Shown here piece by piece: positions 28,201-37,343 of a stretch of DNA of 64,000 nt. The notes under the pieces are model-generated. The model had not been told where the DNA came from. It was given only the letters and a program-made list of their open reading frames with translations, and made no database searches. The DNA is from Rhodovastum sp963709085 (GTDB lineage Bacteria; Pseudomonadota; Alphaproteobacteria; Acetobacterales; Acetobacteraceae). The translations under genes and the position numbers were made by a program. Positions within the stretch are counted from its first letter, which is position 1. Every line of letters begins with the position of its first letter. Location: NCBI GenBank assembly GCA_963709085.1, contig CAVPVB010000011.1:1-64000 (forward strand), in the 5' to 3' direction.

Positions 28201-28758
28201 GGCCGCCTGTCCGAGCAGCTTCGCACGCGTGCCGCCCGCCCTTCGCGTCCTGCCCCGCATGGTCCGGCCCCGAAGGCGGCCACCGATCCTGGAACCGCCG
28301 TCCCGCCCTTGCCGCCGCTCGAGTTCTTCAACGGCTATGGCGGCTTCGCGGAGGACGGCCGGGAGTACGTCGTGGTGCTCCGCCCCGGCAAGTCCACGCC
28401 GGCACCCTGGATCAACGTGGTCGCCAACCCCGGCTTCGGCTTCCTGGTCGCGGCCGAGGGTGGCGGCTACACCTGGAGCCGGAACAGCCGCGAGAACCAG
28501 CTCACGCCCTGGTCCAACGACCCGGTTACCAACCGGTCCGGCGAGGCGTTCTATGTCCGGGATGCGGACACACAGGCCCTGTGGTGCCCGACCGCCCTGC
28601 CGCGGCGTGACCCGACGGCCACCTACGTGGTGCGCCACGGGCGCGGCTACTCCCAATTCGACCGCGTGGCGCACGGTATCGCCAGCAGCCTGATGCAAAC
28701 CGTGCCGACCGACGATCCGGTTAAGCTGTCGCGGCTGCACCTGCACAACGGGGCAGAA
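22248..28758 (+). pseudogene. ndvB: Cyclic beta-1,2-glucan synthase, frameshifted and cut off at the 3' end
   Basis: The protein matches the NdvB/ChvB family, which polymerises and closes periplasmic cyclic glucans. The first ~180 residues (GTG 22248) end at a one-base insertion near 22780 (VPIILRL continues as LVLIENLRRIAEL in the next frame). Then come membrane segments, the glycosyltransferase 84 region (VVTLDADTRLPRGA; QHRWARGDWQLLPW), a glycoamylase-like domain (SESAYNVRD, AHHQGMTIVA) and GH94 N-terminal modules (NGRYAVMLTAAGSGSS; FFNGYGGFAEDGREYV). The C-terminal GH94 catalytic part is lost where a Tn3 element begins. About 2170 codons remain of a usual ~2800. Confidence 0.85.
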
Positions 28759-28814
28759 GGGGCAACCGTGCGAAAACGTACGCTAGCGTATTGCACGCAA
28801 TGTTGAGGGTAGGC

Positions 28815-29243
28815 TTAGCGGCGGTTGGCGGGTCGGTTTCCAAGGAGCGCCTGAAGACCGAGCTCGTTGTCGCTCATCTCCGTGATGCGGTTGATGGTGC
28901 CCTTGCGCAACTCGCGCGCCAACGCGAGGACATCCTCTGTCACGGCACGCAGTTGTCGGTTTTGCTCCTCCATCCGATCCAGTTGGCGGATCTGGCTTGC
29001 TGAGGGCCGTTCGGTCCGCCAGCGGCTGATCTGCCGCGCGTAGATATCCACGAACTCCAGTTGCTCGGTGTGAACCTGCTCGCTCCGGTCAATGGTCGCG
29101 TCATCGAGCACATGCGGGCGCGTCCGTGCCAGGGTCAGCGTCTCGAGATGCGTGCGCGTGTCGCCCAGGGTGCCGTCGATCATGGCTACGATCAGCGGCA
29201 TTTCGCTGATCGGCTGCCAGTTTATCGGGTCGGTGTGCGGCAT
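28815..29243 (-). CDS. Tn3-associated small protein of unknown function
   Basis: This is a 142-residue, mostly helical and charged protein (PHTDPINWQPISEMPLIVAM, then a long region with EQVHTEQLEFVDIYARQISR and a C-terminal coiled stretch). The ATG at 29243 is preferred because the upstream part of the open frame is overlapped by the tnpA end. Such proteins occur downstream of tnpA in related transposons. No domain is recognised. Confidence 0.55.
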   Translation of the reverse strand: MPHTDPINWQPISEMPLIVAMIDGTLGDTRTHLETLTLARTRPHVLDDATIDRSEQVHTEQLEFVDIYARQISRWRTERPSASQIRQLDRMEEQNRQLRAVTEDVLALARELRKGTINRITEMSDNELGLQALLGNRPANRR

Positions 29244-29259
29244 AACGAGATCCTCTGGC

Positions 29260-32224
29260 TCAGGCCATGGCGGGTTCGGGCGCCGCCTCGGCACGCCGGC
29301 GAGGTGATTGGAAATAGCTCCCGTTGGGGATGACGTGGGCATGCGCCAGCGGTGACACGCGGGCGAGATCCTCGTCCTTCACCTCGTGGCCGGCGGCGCG
29401 GAGTTGGTCGACGATACGGGCGATGTGGACGGTGTTCCACACCAGCACGGCGTTGGAGAGCAGGCTGAGGCAGCTGGCCTTGTTCATCACCTCCTCGTAG
29501 TCGCCGGATCGGAAGCTGCCCTGGTTGGCGAAGAACAGCGACTTGGCGAGGATGTGGCGGAACTCGCCGCGGTTGAGTTGCAGCTGGATGGCGTCGCGGA
29601 GCGGCTCCTCTTGAATGTAGCGCAGAATGTGCATGGTCTTCGTCAAGCGCCCGAGCTGGCTGAGCGCGTCGGCAAGACGGTCCGACGCGCCGGCGTTGGC
29701 AAGACGCTGCATGACGACATGCGCGGGCGTCAGCCGATCCTTCAACGACGCCGCGAGGCGCACCAGCTGATCCCACTGCTCGATGATCAGTTCGATGTTG
29801 ATGCGACCGCGCAGCAGTGGCTGCAACACACCGTAGTCGATCTCACGGTCGATGCGGCTGAGCACTTGATCTGGCAGGTCCTTTATCCGCGGCACGAAGG
29901 CGATGCCGAGCAAGGCACAGAGGCCGAATAGATGCTCGGTGAAGCCATGCGTATCCGAGGTGTGTTCGCGGATTGCCAACGCCGTATCGTTGTCGAGGAT
30001 GCCCCCGAGTACCGTATCCCGCCTCGCGCGGCGCGCAGGCGATCGCCTGCGTGGCGTAGACGCTGCTTTGGTCGGACGTGTGCGTGTAAAGTGCGAGCGC
30101 TCGTTCGTAGTAGCCGAAGTAGCGCGGATAGAAGCTGGCCAGGAGGCTATCCCGCTCGACCGCGAAGCGCTGGCCATCGGAGGAGGAGCGTCGGCCGTTG
30201 CCCCAGATGAAGCTGAGCTTCAAGCCGTGATGGTGATCGACCAGAATGGTGTTGGCCGCCTTGAGCGTGGCGTCGCGCAGGAACCATCGGCTGGTGTCCT
30301 GCAGCGCCTCGGCGGTGAGGGTGTCGACGCTCTGGCTCATCGCGGCGAGACCGAGGTTGGTGCCGTGCCCGATCAGGGTGGCGAGCAGCGAGCGGTGCGG
30401 ATCGGCGCCGCGCGGCTGGTAACCGCCGAGGGGCTGGAAGGCACGGGTGAAGCCGCACCATTCATCAACGTCCTGCAGCAGGTCCTCGATGCGCACGCGT
30501 GGCAGGCTGGCGCCAATGGTGGCGCGCAGTTCATGCAGCGCGCGCGGAACCAGCATCGCATCTCGCCGTTTGAGCTTGAGCCTGCCATCGCAAATCTCGG
30601 CAAAGCGGTTGGCGGGCATGCCGCGCTCCGCGGCCCGCGCCGCCCGGTCAAACTCGGTGCCAAGCCGAGTCAGGAATGTCTTCCCGTCAACCGGCAGGTC
30701 AAGACGTTGGTAGGCCTGTTCACGGGCCTGCTGCCACTTCGGCTCATCGTAAACCAGGTTCCAGAAGGATACGTGGTCGCGGCTTTGCGCCAGGAACAGG
30801 CCGCCGGCGCGGAGCGCGTTACGGATCGCAAAGGCGAGCGAGATTTCCCAGATGGCGCGATCCAGTTTGCCGCCGGCCTTGTCATCAATGACGAGATGGG
30901 ACCGCCAGTCAGCTTGCACGAAGGCGTGCGGATCATCCGTTGTCAGCGGGCCGCGCGTGCCGGCGTCCAGCGCACGCAGGATCTCGATTGCCCCGAGAAG
31001 GGCTTCGTTTCCGGCAGCAGCCTGGAATGGCAGGGCGAGGAACGCCGGCAGGTACTGGCGCAGCGTGCCATAGCGCGCGATCATTGCATCGAGATGACCG
31101 CGGGTCTCCAGCCGCTCGTAAGCACGGCAGGCAATTGCCGCCTCGACCAGGGCGGGAGCGTTCACCACGTCGCGGAAAGCACCGATCGTTTGCTCCTTGT
31201 CGGCTTTGACCAGGGCGTCGACGCCGTCGAGCACACGGTGCAGTCCGTCGCGGGCGCGGCGGCGCAGGCTTTTGCGGCGCAGCTCGACCGCCGAACGCGA
31301 CCGACGGTTCATCCCGGTCAGGAACAGGTCATTCATCTCGACGATCTGATCGAGCAGCGTCGTGCGGGCCTCCACCAGATAGCAGGCAACCAGTGCGTCA
31401 CGCTTGGGCTTGGCGAAGCGGCGGAGATCGCGCGCATCATAGCGGCGTCCAAGTTGGCCCAGTTGGCGGACGATCTGTGGATCGAGACCGCTCAGCTCGG
31501 CTCCGGTTCCGAGCAGTTCCTCGATCAGGTGCAGGCGGACGATGTCGCCCTTGATCACCGCGGCGTTGGCTGATTTCGGGTAGTCCTTCAGCCGAAACAG
31601 ACTGGAGCGCGCATCGCCGGCAGGCACCTCGACCAGGAGGTCGATTGCTGTGCGCAGCTTCTCCGGCAGACGGTTGGCGATAGATTCGAACAGCTCCGTA
31701 GTGCTGTGGGCCATGACAGAGGCGACAATGCGCTCCAGTGTGCTGACACTGGGCAACATCACGTGCAGGTTTGCCAGCTCTTCTTCAGCCAGAATCAACA
31801 GCTCGGCTGCGGTGCGGCCTTCCATGGCGCCTCCGCGCAACCATTCGCGCAAGTGGTCCTCGGCTGTCCTGTCGAAGCGGCTCAAGCCCAGATAGCGGCG
31901 AATACGCTGTGCCTGAACACGCTCGGTTGGTTCGCGGCCGGACCGGTCTAGAAAGAGCACGGGCGCCAGCCCGAGCTGACGTGACAGATGGTTGACGATC
32001 TTGATCGGCGCCTGCCGGTAGTCATCAAGAAACCGGCCGTACCCACGCAGCACGCAGAGCTGTAGGGCAAAGCGCCGTTTCTGGTCGGCGCCGCGGCAGT
32101 TGGCGATTTCCGCAAGGTCAGCCGGGGTCAGACTCCAGTGGCGGGCAAGCTCGTCCTCTCCAGGATCAACTGGAATGGGAAGACGGCGGCGAGCACGGGT
32201 TGCCGCTGCAGAGGAATCAGCCAT
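29260..32224 (-). pseudogene. tnpA: Tn3-family transposase TnpA with a C-terminal frameshift
   Basis: The N-terminus (ARRRLPIPVDPGEDELARHW) and central part are intact for about 735 residues up to SSVYATQAIACAPREAGY. An extra base near 30012 then shifts the frame; the remainder (LGGILDNDTALAIREHTSDT, GFTEHLFGLCALLG) is found in the next frame and ends at 29260. The break falls just before the last catalytic motif, so the enzyme should be inactive unless the shift is a sequencing error. Confidence 0.85.
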
Positions 32225-33167
32225 CGACATTCAGGTGCGAGCGCTCCAGGTCGGCCGCGAGATCATCGCGTGATGGTCGCGTGTAAACCATCGTCGTGTC
32301 GAGGAACTCGTGACCAAGCAGGCCTGCCAGCTCCAGCAGTCTGCCGGGATTGTCGCGCAAGTAGCCAAGCGCGAAGGTGTGGCGCAGCGTGTGCGCCGAA
32401 ACCGCAACCCGCTTGAGCCGGGCACGGCAGGCGATACTTGTGATGACGGACTGGATCGTGCGCACCGGCATCGCCGTCTCACGGCTGCTGATGAAAAGCG
32501 CCGCGCTCTTGCCCGGCGCCTGGCGGTGTTCGAGATATTGTTTGAGCGCACGGCGCGCGGTTGCGTTCAGCGGCACCTCGCGTGCTTTGGGCCCCTTGCC
32601 CTGGCGGATGCGGACGCTGCCGGAGCGGTCGTTCATGGCGATGTCGCCAACTTGCAGCGCTGCGACCTCGCCAACCCGCAGCCCGGCCTGCAGCATAAGT
32701 TGCACCAGCGCGTAATTTCGCGCTGCCAGGCCGTGCGAAGACGCCCCGGCGGCGCGCAGCAGGGCGTGGCTTTCGATATCGGTCAGGCCGACCGGCTGGC
32801 GATTGCGGATGGTACGCACCGGCCGGACATTGCTCGCGACGTCGGTGTTCAAGCCGCCGGTGCCGCGCGCCCATCGGCACAGCCGGCGCAGGGCGTCCAG
32901 GCGACGGTTGACCGTGGCGGGCCTGCGTCCTGCCGCGACCATGTGCTGGCGGTAGGCGATCAACTCGTACTCCGCCAAGCCCTCGATCGTGAACGGGGCG
33001 TCCTGGACTGTGCGATGCCAGGCGAGGAAGTGACGCAGGTCGTAGCGGTAGCCGCGCAAGGTGGCGGGCGAGAGATCGTCATGCGCCAGGCTGGCCAGGA
33101 ACAGCGTCATCCACCCCGGGTCGATAAGCTCGCAACCTGGCGCTGCTTGTATTGCACGCGATGTCAT
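32217..33167 (-). CDS. tnpI: TnpI-like tyrosine recombinase of Tn 2
   Basis: This 316-residue protein has an N-terminal SAM-like core-binding domain (about 15-100; LSPATLRGYRYDLRHFLAWH) and a catalytic domain with GLRVGEVAAL (Arg), HTLRHTFALGYL (His, Arg), GHEFLDTTMVYTR (His, Tyr). TnpI resolves cointegrates at a nearby site in Tn4430-like transposons. Its end overlaps the tnpA start by eight bases. The start at 33167 lies just downstream of the presumed recombination site. It seems intact. Confidence 0.85.
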   Translation of the reverse strand: MTSRAIQAAPGCELIDPGWMTLFLASLAHDDLSPATLRGYRYDLRHFLAWHRTVQDAPFTIEGLAEYELIAYRQHMVAAGRRPATVNRRLDALRRLCRWARGTGGLNTDVASNVRPVRTIRNRQPVGLTDIESHALLRAAGASSHGLAARNYALVQLMLQAGLRVGEVAALQVGDIAMNDRSGSVRIRQGKGPKAREVPLNATARRALKQYLEHRQAPGKSAALFISSRETAMPVRTIQSVITSIACRARLKRVAVSAHTLRHTFALGYLRDNPGRLLELAGLLGHEFLDTTMVYTRPSRDDLAADLERSHLNVDG

Positions 33168-33345
33168 CCCCCGCGTTAGCACCCAGGTTTATCGCGTGCA
33201 ATACGCCAGTTCGAACACCGATATCGCGTCCAATGCGAATTGCATTCCATGATTGCACGCAATAAACGGGCAGTTCATGCCTATCTCGAACCGAAAATGG
33301 CCAAACCGGCCTCAGGAACCCCCAAAAACGCACGGAAGGGGATTC
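33168..33345. promoter_or_regulatory. Candidate TnpI recombination site (IRS)
   Basis: Four related sequences built on TATTGCACGCGAT or its inverse lie between tnpI and the right end: near 33150 (TATTGCACGCGATG), 33190 (ATCGCGTGCAATAC), 33230 (CCAATGCGAATTGCATT) and 33253 (GATTGCACGCAATAAA). A further copy (TATTGCACGCAATG) sits inside the left end near 28789. Inverted plus direct repeats of a recombinase core are the plan of the Tn4430 internal recombination site. Confidence 0.65.
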
Positions 33346-33568
33346 CTTAGCGTACGTTTTCGCACGGTTGCCCCTTCCGACCCAACCTGATGCTCTCGTC
33401 TTTCCGAGGACGCATCCGGATCACTGAGCGCAGCGGCGCTGATCCCCACATCACGAATTCGTGATCGTATTCCTGACCGGAGAAGTCCGGTTTCTGACCT
33501 TGACGACATGCGTTTCCTGCGTATCTGTCGTGAGCCAACAACAGATAACAACAACTAGGGGAACCCAA

Positions 33569-33649
33569 ATGGAACTGCTGATCCTGCCGCTGGTGACCTT
33601 TTTCGGCGCTCTTCTCATGATGGGTCCTGCGCCGAAGACGAAGTCATGA
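33569..33649 (+). CDS. Possible 26-residue membrane peptide
   Basis: An ATG after TAGGGGAACC opens MELLILPLVTFFGALLMMG and ends PAPKTKS. Nearly the whole peptide is hydrophobic with a basic tail, as in small membrane proteins or type I toxins. It is followed at 33697 by a strong hairpin. Length is short, so the call is tentative. Confidence 0.35.
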   Translation: MELLILPLVTFFGALLMMGPAPKTKS

Positions 33650-33696
33650 TCTTTCAGACTTGGCTTTCGATGCTCTGATAATGAGAGAAGGCTCAC

Positions 33697-33721
33697 GCGG
33701 AAGCATCATAGATGCTTCCGC
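33697..33721 (+). terminator. Rho-independent terminator-like hairpin
   Basis: An 11-bp perfect stem GCGGAAGCATC/GATGCTTCCGC with an ATA loop is followed by a run with TTTTAATTTC. It closes the small reading frame at 33569 and separates it from the methyltransferase gene. Confidence 0.65.
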
Positions 33722-33838
33722 ATCTCCTTTTAATTTCTCTTATTAAATATCTGGAAACCGCTCTCATCCATTTGTTGCATTTGAAAATGGAAAACAGCGG
33801 CTTTCACGGCGCCGCTCTCGCCTCGGACATAAGCCCGC

Positions 33839-34507
33839 TTGAACCAGACCGTGTTGTTGATTCTGGCCGCGATCGTGGCCTGGGCCTCGTGGCGCGGCTT
33901 CGTCCGGCCTGCGATGCCGCCGGCGCGCAGCGCGTTCGATACGCGTCACGATGTCGATACGGACGGGGAGATACCGGTCGGCCAACTCGGCATGCCGGCG
34001 GACATCGCCGCCCAGGCCGAGCGCTACATGCCGACCGAGGAGCGCTTGCTGGAGGTAACCGTGGCTTTCGCCGGCATCGAGCCCATGCGCTTCAGCTTCG
34101 TCGATCTCGGTTGCGGCAAGGGGCGACCGCTGATCCTGGCCGCGCAGTTGCGCTTCCGGCGGCTGATCGGGGTGGAGATCGTGCCGGCGCTGGCCGACAT
34201 CGCCCGGGCGAACCTGGCCCGGCTCGGGGTCGCGGCGGAGGTCCATACGGAGGACGCCGCGCGGTTCGTCTTCCCGCCCGGGTCGGTGGTGCTGTTCCTG
34301 TTCAACCCGTTTAAGGCAGCGACGGTCGGCGCGGTGATCGAGGCGCTGCGCGCCGCCCGCAGTCCGGAGCTGGTCGTGATCTACCACGCGCCGGAACATG
34401 GCAAACTGTTGGATGCGAGTGGCTTCCTGACCAGGCTCGGGTCGCCGCGCGGTTGGGGCGGGCGTAGGGGCGTGGCAGTCTGGCGTGGCACGGGAATTGG
34501 TGGATAA
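33839..34507 (+). CDS. Membrane-anchored class I SAM-dependent methyltransferase
   Basis: This is a 222-residue protein with an N-terminal membrane segment (about 3-18) and a Rossmann-fold methyltransferase domain: motif I VDLGCGKGRPLI (about 94-105), the acidic end of beta 2 in IGVEIVPALADIA, and FLFNPF in the post-II position. The substrate is unknown. The start is a TTG at 33839; no better one exists. It stands alone between a terminator and a convergent gene. Confidence 0.7.
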   Translation: MNQTVLLILAAIVAWASWRGFVRPAMPPARSAFDTRHDVDTDGEIPVGQLGMPADIAAQAERYMPTEERLLEVTVAFAGIEPMRFSFVDLGCGKGRPLILAAQLRFRRLIGVEIVPALADIARANLARLGVAAEVHTEDAARFVFPPGSVVLFLFNPFKAATVGAVIEALRAARSPELVVIYHAPEHGKLLDASGFLTRLGSPRGWGGRRGVAVWRGTGIGG

Positions 34508-34529
34508 GCGGGAAAGCAGTAAGCGCGTG

Positions 34530-35042
34530 TCAGTGCAGATGCAGCATTTCCCGCAATGACCATTCCGGATCGCCCGCCGCGGAGCGGCCATGAATGTTGG
34601 CGATCTTCCATGCGCCGTCCTCGCGCACGAGTTCGTAGCGCACTTCCAGCTTTTGGCTGTGCGGGTCGGCGGCATACCGAAAGCTCGCTCGCACACTGGC
34701 GGTGTTCACGCCCTGCGCCAGCACGCTGAATCGCGGGTCATACACGCCGGGATCGTCGGAGTTGGAAACCGGGTCAAAGTCCGCCCAACCGGCCTCGCCT
34801 TGCGCCGTTTGCCTGTCGGCCTTGTCCATCGCCTGCCACAGTTCGCGTGCGAGGACACTGCGGCGACCGGCCTTGTCGAACAACAGCGAATTCCATTCTC
34901 CGTTTACGACGCAGCGCCGATAGAGCTCCGCCACAATCTGGTCCGGCGTACCGGGCACTTGCGCGCCGGCGGTCCGTACCACCACGCAAGATAGCGCGGC
35001 CATAGCCAGCAGATCGCGACGCATAATGTTGCCACGTAGCAT
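34530..35042 (-). CDS. DUF3828-like exported protein
   Basis: The 170-residue protein has a Tat/Sec-type signal (MRRDLLAMAALSCVVV, cut near AGA) and a mature domain with DPGVYDPRFSVLAQ, VRASFRYAADPHS and VREDGAWKIANI. The 'DGxWKIxxI' end is typical of NTF2-like/DUF3828 proteins of the YbjP type. GGCAGGAG eight bases before ATG 35042 supports the start. Function unknown. Confidence 0.6.
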   Translation of the reverse strand: MLRGNIMRRDLLAMAALSCVVVRTAGAQVPGTPDQIVAELYRRCVVNGEWNSLLFDKAGRRSVLARELWQAMDKADRQTAQGEAGWADFDPVSNSDDPGVYDPRFSVLAQGVNTASVRASFRYAADPHSQKLEVRYELVREDGAWKIANIHGRSAAGDPEWSLREMLHLH

Positions 35043-35118
35043 TGCGTTCTCCTGCCGCGTCACAACCAGACATAGCACGCCAGCTGCACGTCGCGCCAAA
35101 TCGGCAGCCTTCCGAGGC

Positions 35119-35265
35119 TCACATGGCCAGAACAAGAAGCGGCACCGGATAGCCCGCGACCCGCGCCGCTGCGGCTGCCGCTACGGAGAGAACCCCAAGT
35201 ACCTGACTGCCGGTCACCACGGTCGTGACCGCGTAGAGAACAAGTCCCGAGACGACCGCCGCCAT
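35119..35265 (-). CDS. 48-residue hydrophobic membrane protein
   Basis: A GGAGG site six bases upstream leads to MAAVVSGLVLYAVTTVVTGS, a loop, then a second hydrophobic stretch and the end YPVPLLVLAM. Two short membrane passes are likely. The gene lies between the DUF3828-like gene and yedK on the same strand. Nothing is known of its role; the strong ribosome site is the main support. Confidence 0.5.
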   Translation of the reverse strand: MAAVVSGLVLYAVTTVVTGSQVLGVLSVAAAAAARVAGYPVPLLVLAM

Positions 35266-35373
35266 GCCAACCTCCACGAAACGGCACCCCTCTTGTCGGG
35301 CGCGCCAGGTGAACCGATGTGCCGAGGATCGGCGCTTCGCCGAAGCGCCTGCGTGATGGTCAGCGTAAGGGAC

Positions 35374-36042
35374 TTATTCGTTCGGGTCGATGAGGGTCGG
35401 ATCATCGTCGCCTTCGCCGGTACGGTTGACGCGCCGGGACACCGGCCATTCGCGCAGAGCGCTTTCCGACGCGGGCCTGAGCGCCTCCGGGCCAAGCGTC
35501 CCGTTCAGCCAGGCCTCGAAATCCTCCGGCCGCAGCAGCACCGGCATCCGGTCGTGATACGCGGCCATCCACGCGTTCGCGGCGCAGACGATCACGGTAC
35601 AGGAAAGCACCATCTCGTCGGTCGCCGGGTCATGCCAGCGGTCCCACAGCCCGGCGAAGGCCAGCAGCGGCGATCCGTCCGCCGCCGTGAACAGATGCGG
35701 CTGCTTGTTCCCCTTCTCGCCCGTCCATTCGAAAAAGCCGCCGGCCGGGATGATGCAGCGCCGCTTCTGGAAGGCGGCGCGGAACATTGGCTTCTCGGCG
35801 ACGGTCTCGGCGCGCGCGTTGAAGGTGGCCGGCAGATCCTTGAGCGTCTTCTTCCAGAAGAACGGCACCAGCCCCCAGCGCATCGAGACCAACTCGCGGC
35901 CGTGCTCGCCCTGGCGCACGACATCGACGCTCGTCGTCGGCGCGATGTTGTAGCGGGGGCGCAGATTACGCGGCGCGCCAAACAGGTTCAGGAAAGCGTG
36001 CACCTCCGCCCAGGTGTAGTTCTGGGTGAACCGGCCGCACAT
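35374..36042 (-). CDS. yedK: SOS response-associated peptidase, YedK/HMCES family
   Basis: This 222-residue protein starts MCGRFTQ, with the catalytic Cys2 exposed after removal of Met. Other active-site residues are in PATFNARAET (Asn), PAGGFFEWTG (Glu) and AAYHDRMPVLL (His). HMCES/YedK proteins bind abasic sites in single-stranded DNA by a covalent thiazolidine link and shield them. The gene starts three bases after the UmuC gene ends, so it belongs to the same SOS-type operon. Confidence 0.9.
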   Translation of the reverse strand: MCGRFTQNYTWAEVHAFLNLFGAPRNLRPRYNIAPTTSVDVVRQGEHGRELVSMRWGLVPFFWKKTLKDLPATFNARAETVAEKPMFRAAFQKRRCIIPAGGFFEWTGEKGNKQPHLFTAADGSPLLAFAGLWDRWHDPATDEMVLSCTVIVCAANAWMAAYHDRMPVLLRPEDFEAWLNGTLGPEALRPASESALREWPVSRRVNRTGEGDDDPTLIDPNE

Positions 36043-36044
36043 GG

Positions 36045-37337
36045 CTACCGCGTCCCCTGCCCGCATGCGCGGCCGGGCACGGTCAACAGTTCCTCCCAGC
36101 AGGTGGTGTAGCGCGACGAGATGAATTCCCGGCGCAGCTTCCACGCCCTGCCGATGCCGGTTACGGCAAAGCGCACGGCATCACGCCCATAGCGGCCGTT
36201 GAGCTTGTCGACCGCCTGCATGCGGGCCTTGGCGCGCGCATCGTCGGGTGCATCGAACAGGCCGCCCTGCACGGCGGCCGCCGGGGTCAGGTCGAGCAGC
36301 ATCACCCCGGCCTTCTTGTAGCGAAACCCTTCCCGCCAGATGGCGCCAAGGCCGCGCAGGGCAGCGGCGATCAGTCTGCCGCTGTCGGCAGTCGCCACGG
36401 GAAGCTGCACCCCCTGCTCGCGACTGTATTGGGCATCCTGCGGCCGGAACCGGTTGGTCATGACGAACACCATCAGGCGGCCGGCGGCCAGGTGCTGGCG
36501 GCGCAGCTTTTCGGCGGCGCGCGCCGTGTAGGCGGCAACCGCCTCCTCCATCTCCTGGCGGGTCTCGACCGCCTTGCCGAAGGATCGCGAGGCCATGATG
36601 CTTTTGCGGTCCGGCGGCGCCTCCTCCATCTCGATGCAGGGAATGCCCCGCAGCTCAGTGATGGTGCGCTCCAGCACGACGCTGAACCGTTCGCGGATGA
36701 AACGCGCATCGGCCTGCTTGAGCATCAGCGGGTTGGTGATGCCGAGGACGGCAAGCCGGTCGGCGAGGCGCTGCCCGACTCCCCAAAGATCGTCGAGCGC
36801 CATGGCGGCGAGTTGAGCGTCGATCGCCGCTTCGTCGAGCAGGATGCAGACGCCCTGGCAGCCGGGTCCCTTCTTGGCTTTGCGATTGGCCGCCTTGGCC
36901 AGCGTCTTGGTGGCGGCGATGCCGACCGAAACCGGAATGCCGGTCCATTGCAGGACGGTGCGCCGCAGCTCGCGCGCATGGGCTTCGAGCCGGTGCTCGA
37001 AGCCGCCGAGACCGAGGAACGCCTCGTCGATCGAGTAGACCTCCAGCTCCGGCGTGAAGCCGGACAGCGCCCGCATCACGCGCGCGCTCATGTCCCCGTA
37101 GAGGGTGTAGTTGCTGGAGCGGACGATGACGCCCTGCGTGTTCACGCGGGCGCGGCAAATATGCCAGGCCTCGCCCATGGGAATGCCGAGCGCCTTGGCC
37201 TCGTTGGACCGGGCGATCACGCAGCCGTCGTTGTTCGACAGCACCACGACGGGCTTGCCGCGCAGGGCCGGCTGAAACACGCGTTCGCAGGAAGCGTAGA
37301 AATTGTTGCAGTCGACGAGGGCAATCGGCACGGCCAT
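36045..37337 (-). CDS. umuC: Y-family DNA polymerase, UmuC type
   Basis: The 430-residue protein begins ALVDCNNFYASCERVFQP (first catalytic Asp) and has VYSIDEAFLGL (second Asp/Glu), GIPVSVGIAATKTLAKAAN, and the UmuC-type C-terminal region (MASRSFGKAVETRQEM; EGFRYKKAGVMLLDL). Family members copy damaged DNA with low fidelity together with processed UmuD. It lies between the UmuD-like gene and yedK. Confidence 0.92.
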   Translation of the reverse strand: MAVPIALVDCNNFYASCERVFQPALRGKPVVVLSNNDGCVIARSNEAKALGIPMGEAWHICRARVNTQGVIVRSSNYTLYGDMSARVMRALSGFTPELEVYSIDEAFLGLGGFEHRLEAHARELRRTVLQWTGIPVSVGIAATKTLAKAANRKAKKGPGCQGVCILLDEAAIDAQLAAMALDDLWGVGQRLADRLAVLGITNPLMLKQADARFIRERFSVVLERTITELRGIPCIEMEEAPPDRKSIMASRSFGKAVETRQEMEEAVAAYTARAAEKLRRQHLAAGRLMVFVMTNRFRPQDAQYSREQGVQLPVATADSGRLIAAALRGLGAIWREGFRYKKAGVMLLDLTPAAAVQGGLFDAPDDARAKARMQAVDKLNGRYGRDAVRFAVTGIGRAWKLRREFISSRYTTCWEELLTVPGRACGQGTR

Positions 37338-37343
37338 GCGCCC

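Larger units (their letters stand above)
28759..33374. mobile_element. Tn3-family transposon 2 (TnpA/TnpI type)
   Basis: Terminal repeats are GGGGCAACCGTGCGAAAACG at 28759 and its complement ending at 33374 (about 28 bp, nearly perfect). The element carries a small accessory gene, tnpA and a tyrosine recombinase, all on the reverse strand, plus a recombination site region. The five bases outside the ends differ (CAGAA left, TTCCG right), so no target duplication is present. The layout resembles Tn4430-type elements that resolve cointegrates with TnpI. Confidence 0.85.

Noticed and set aside
29903..31573. 556-codon forward frame opposite tnpA of Tn 2
   Set aside because: The reverse strand carries clear TnpA sequence; the forward translation looks like shadow coding.
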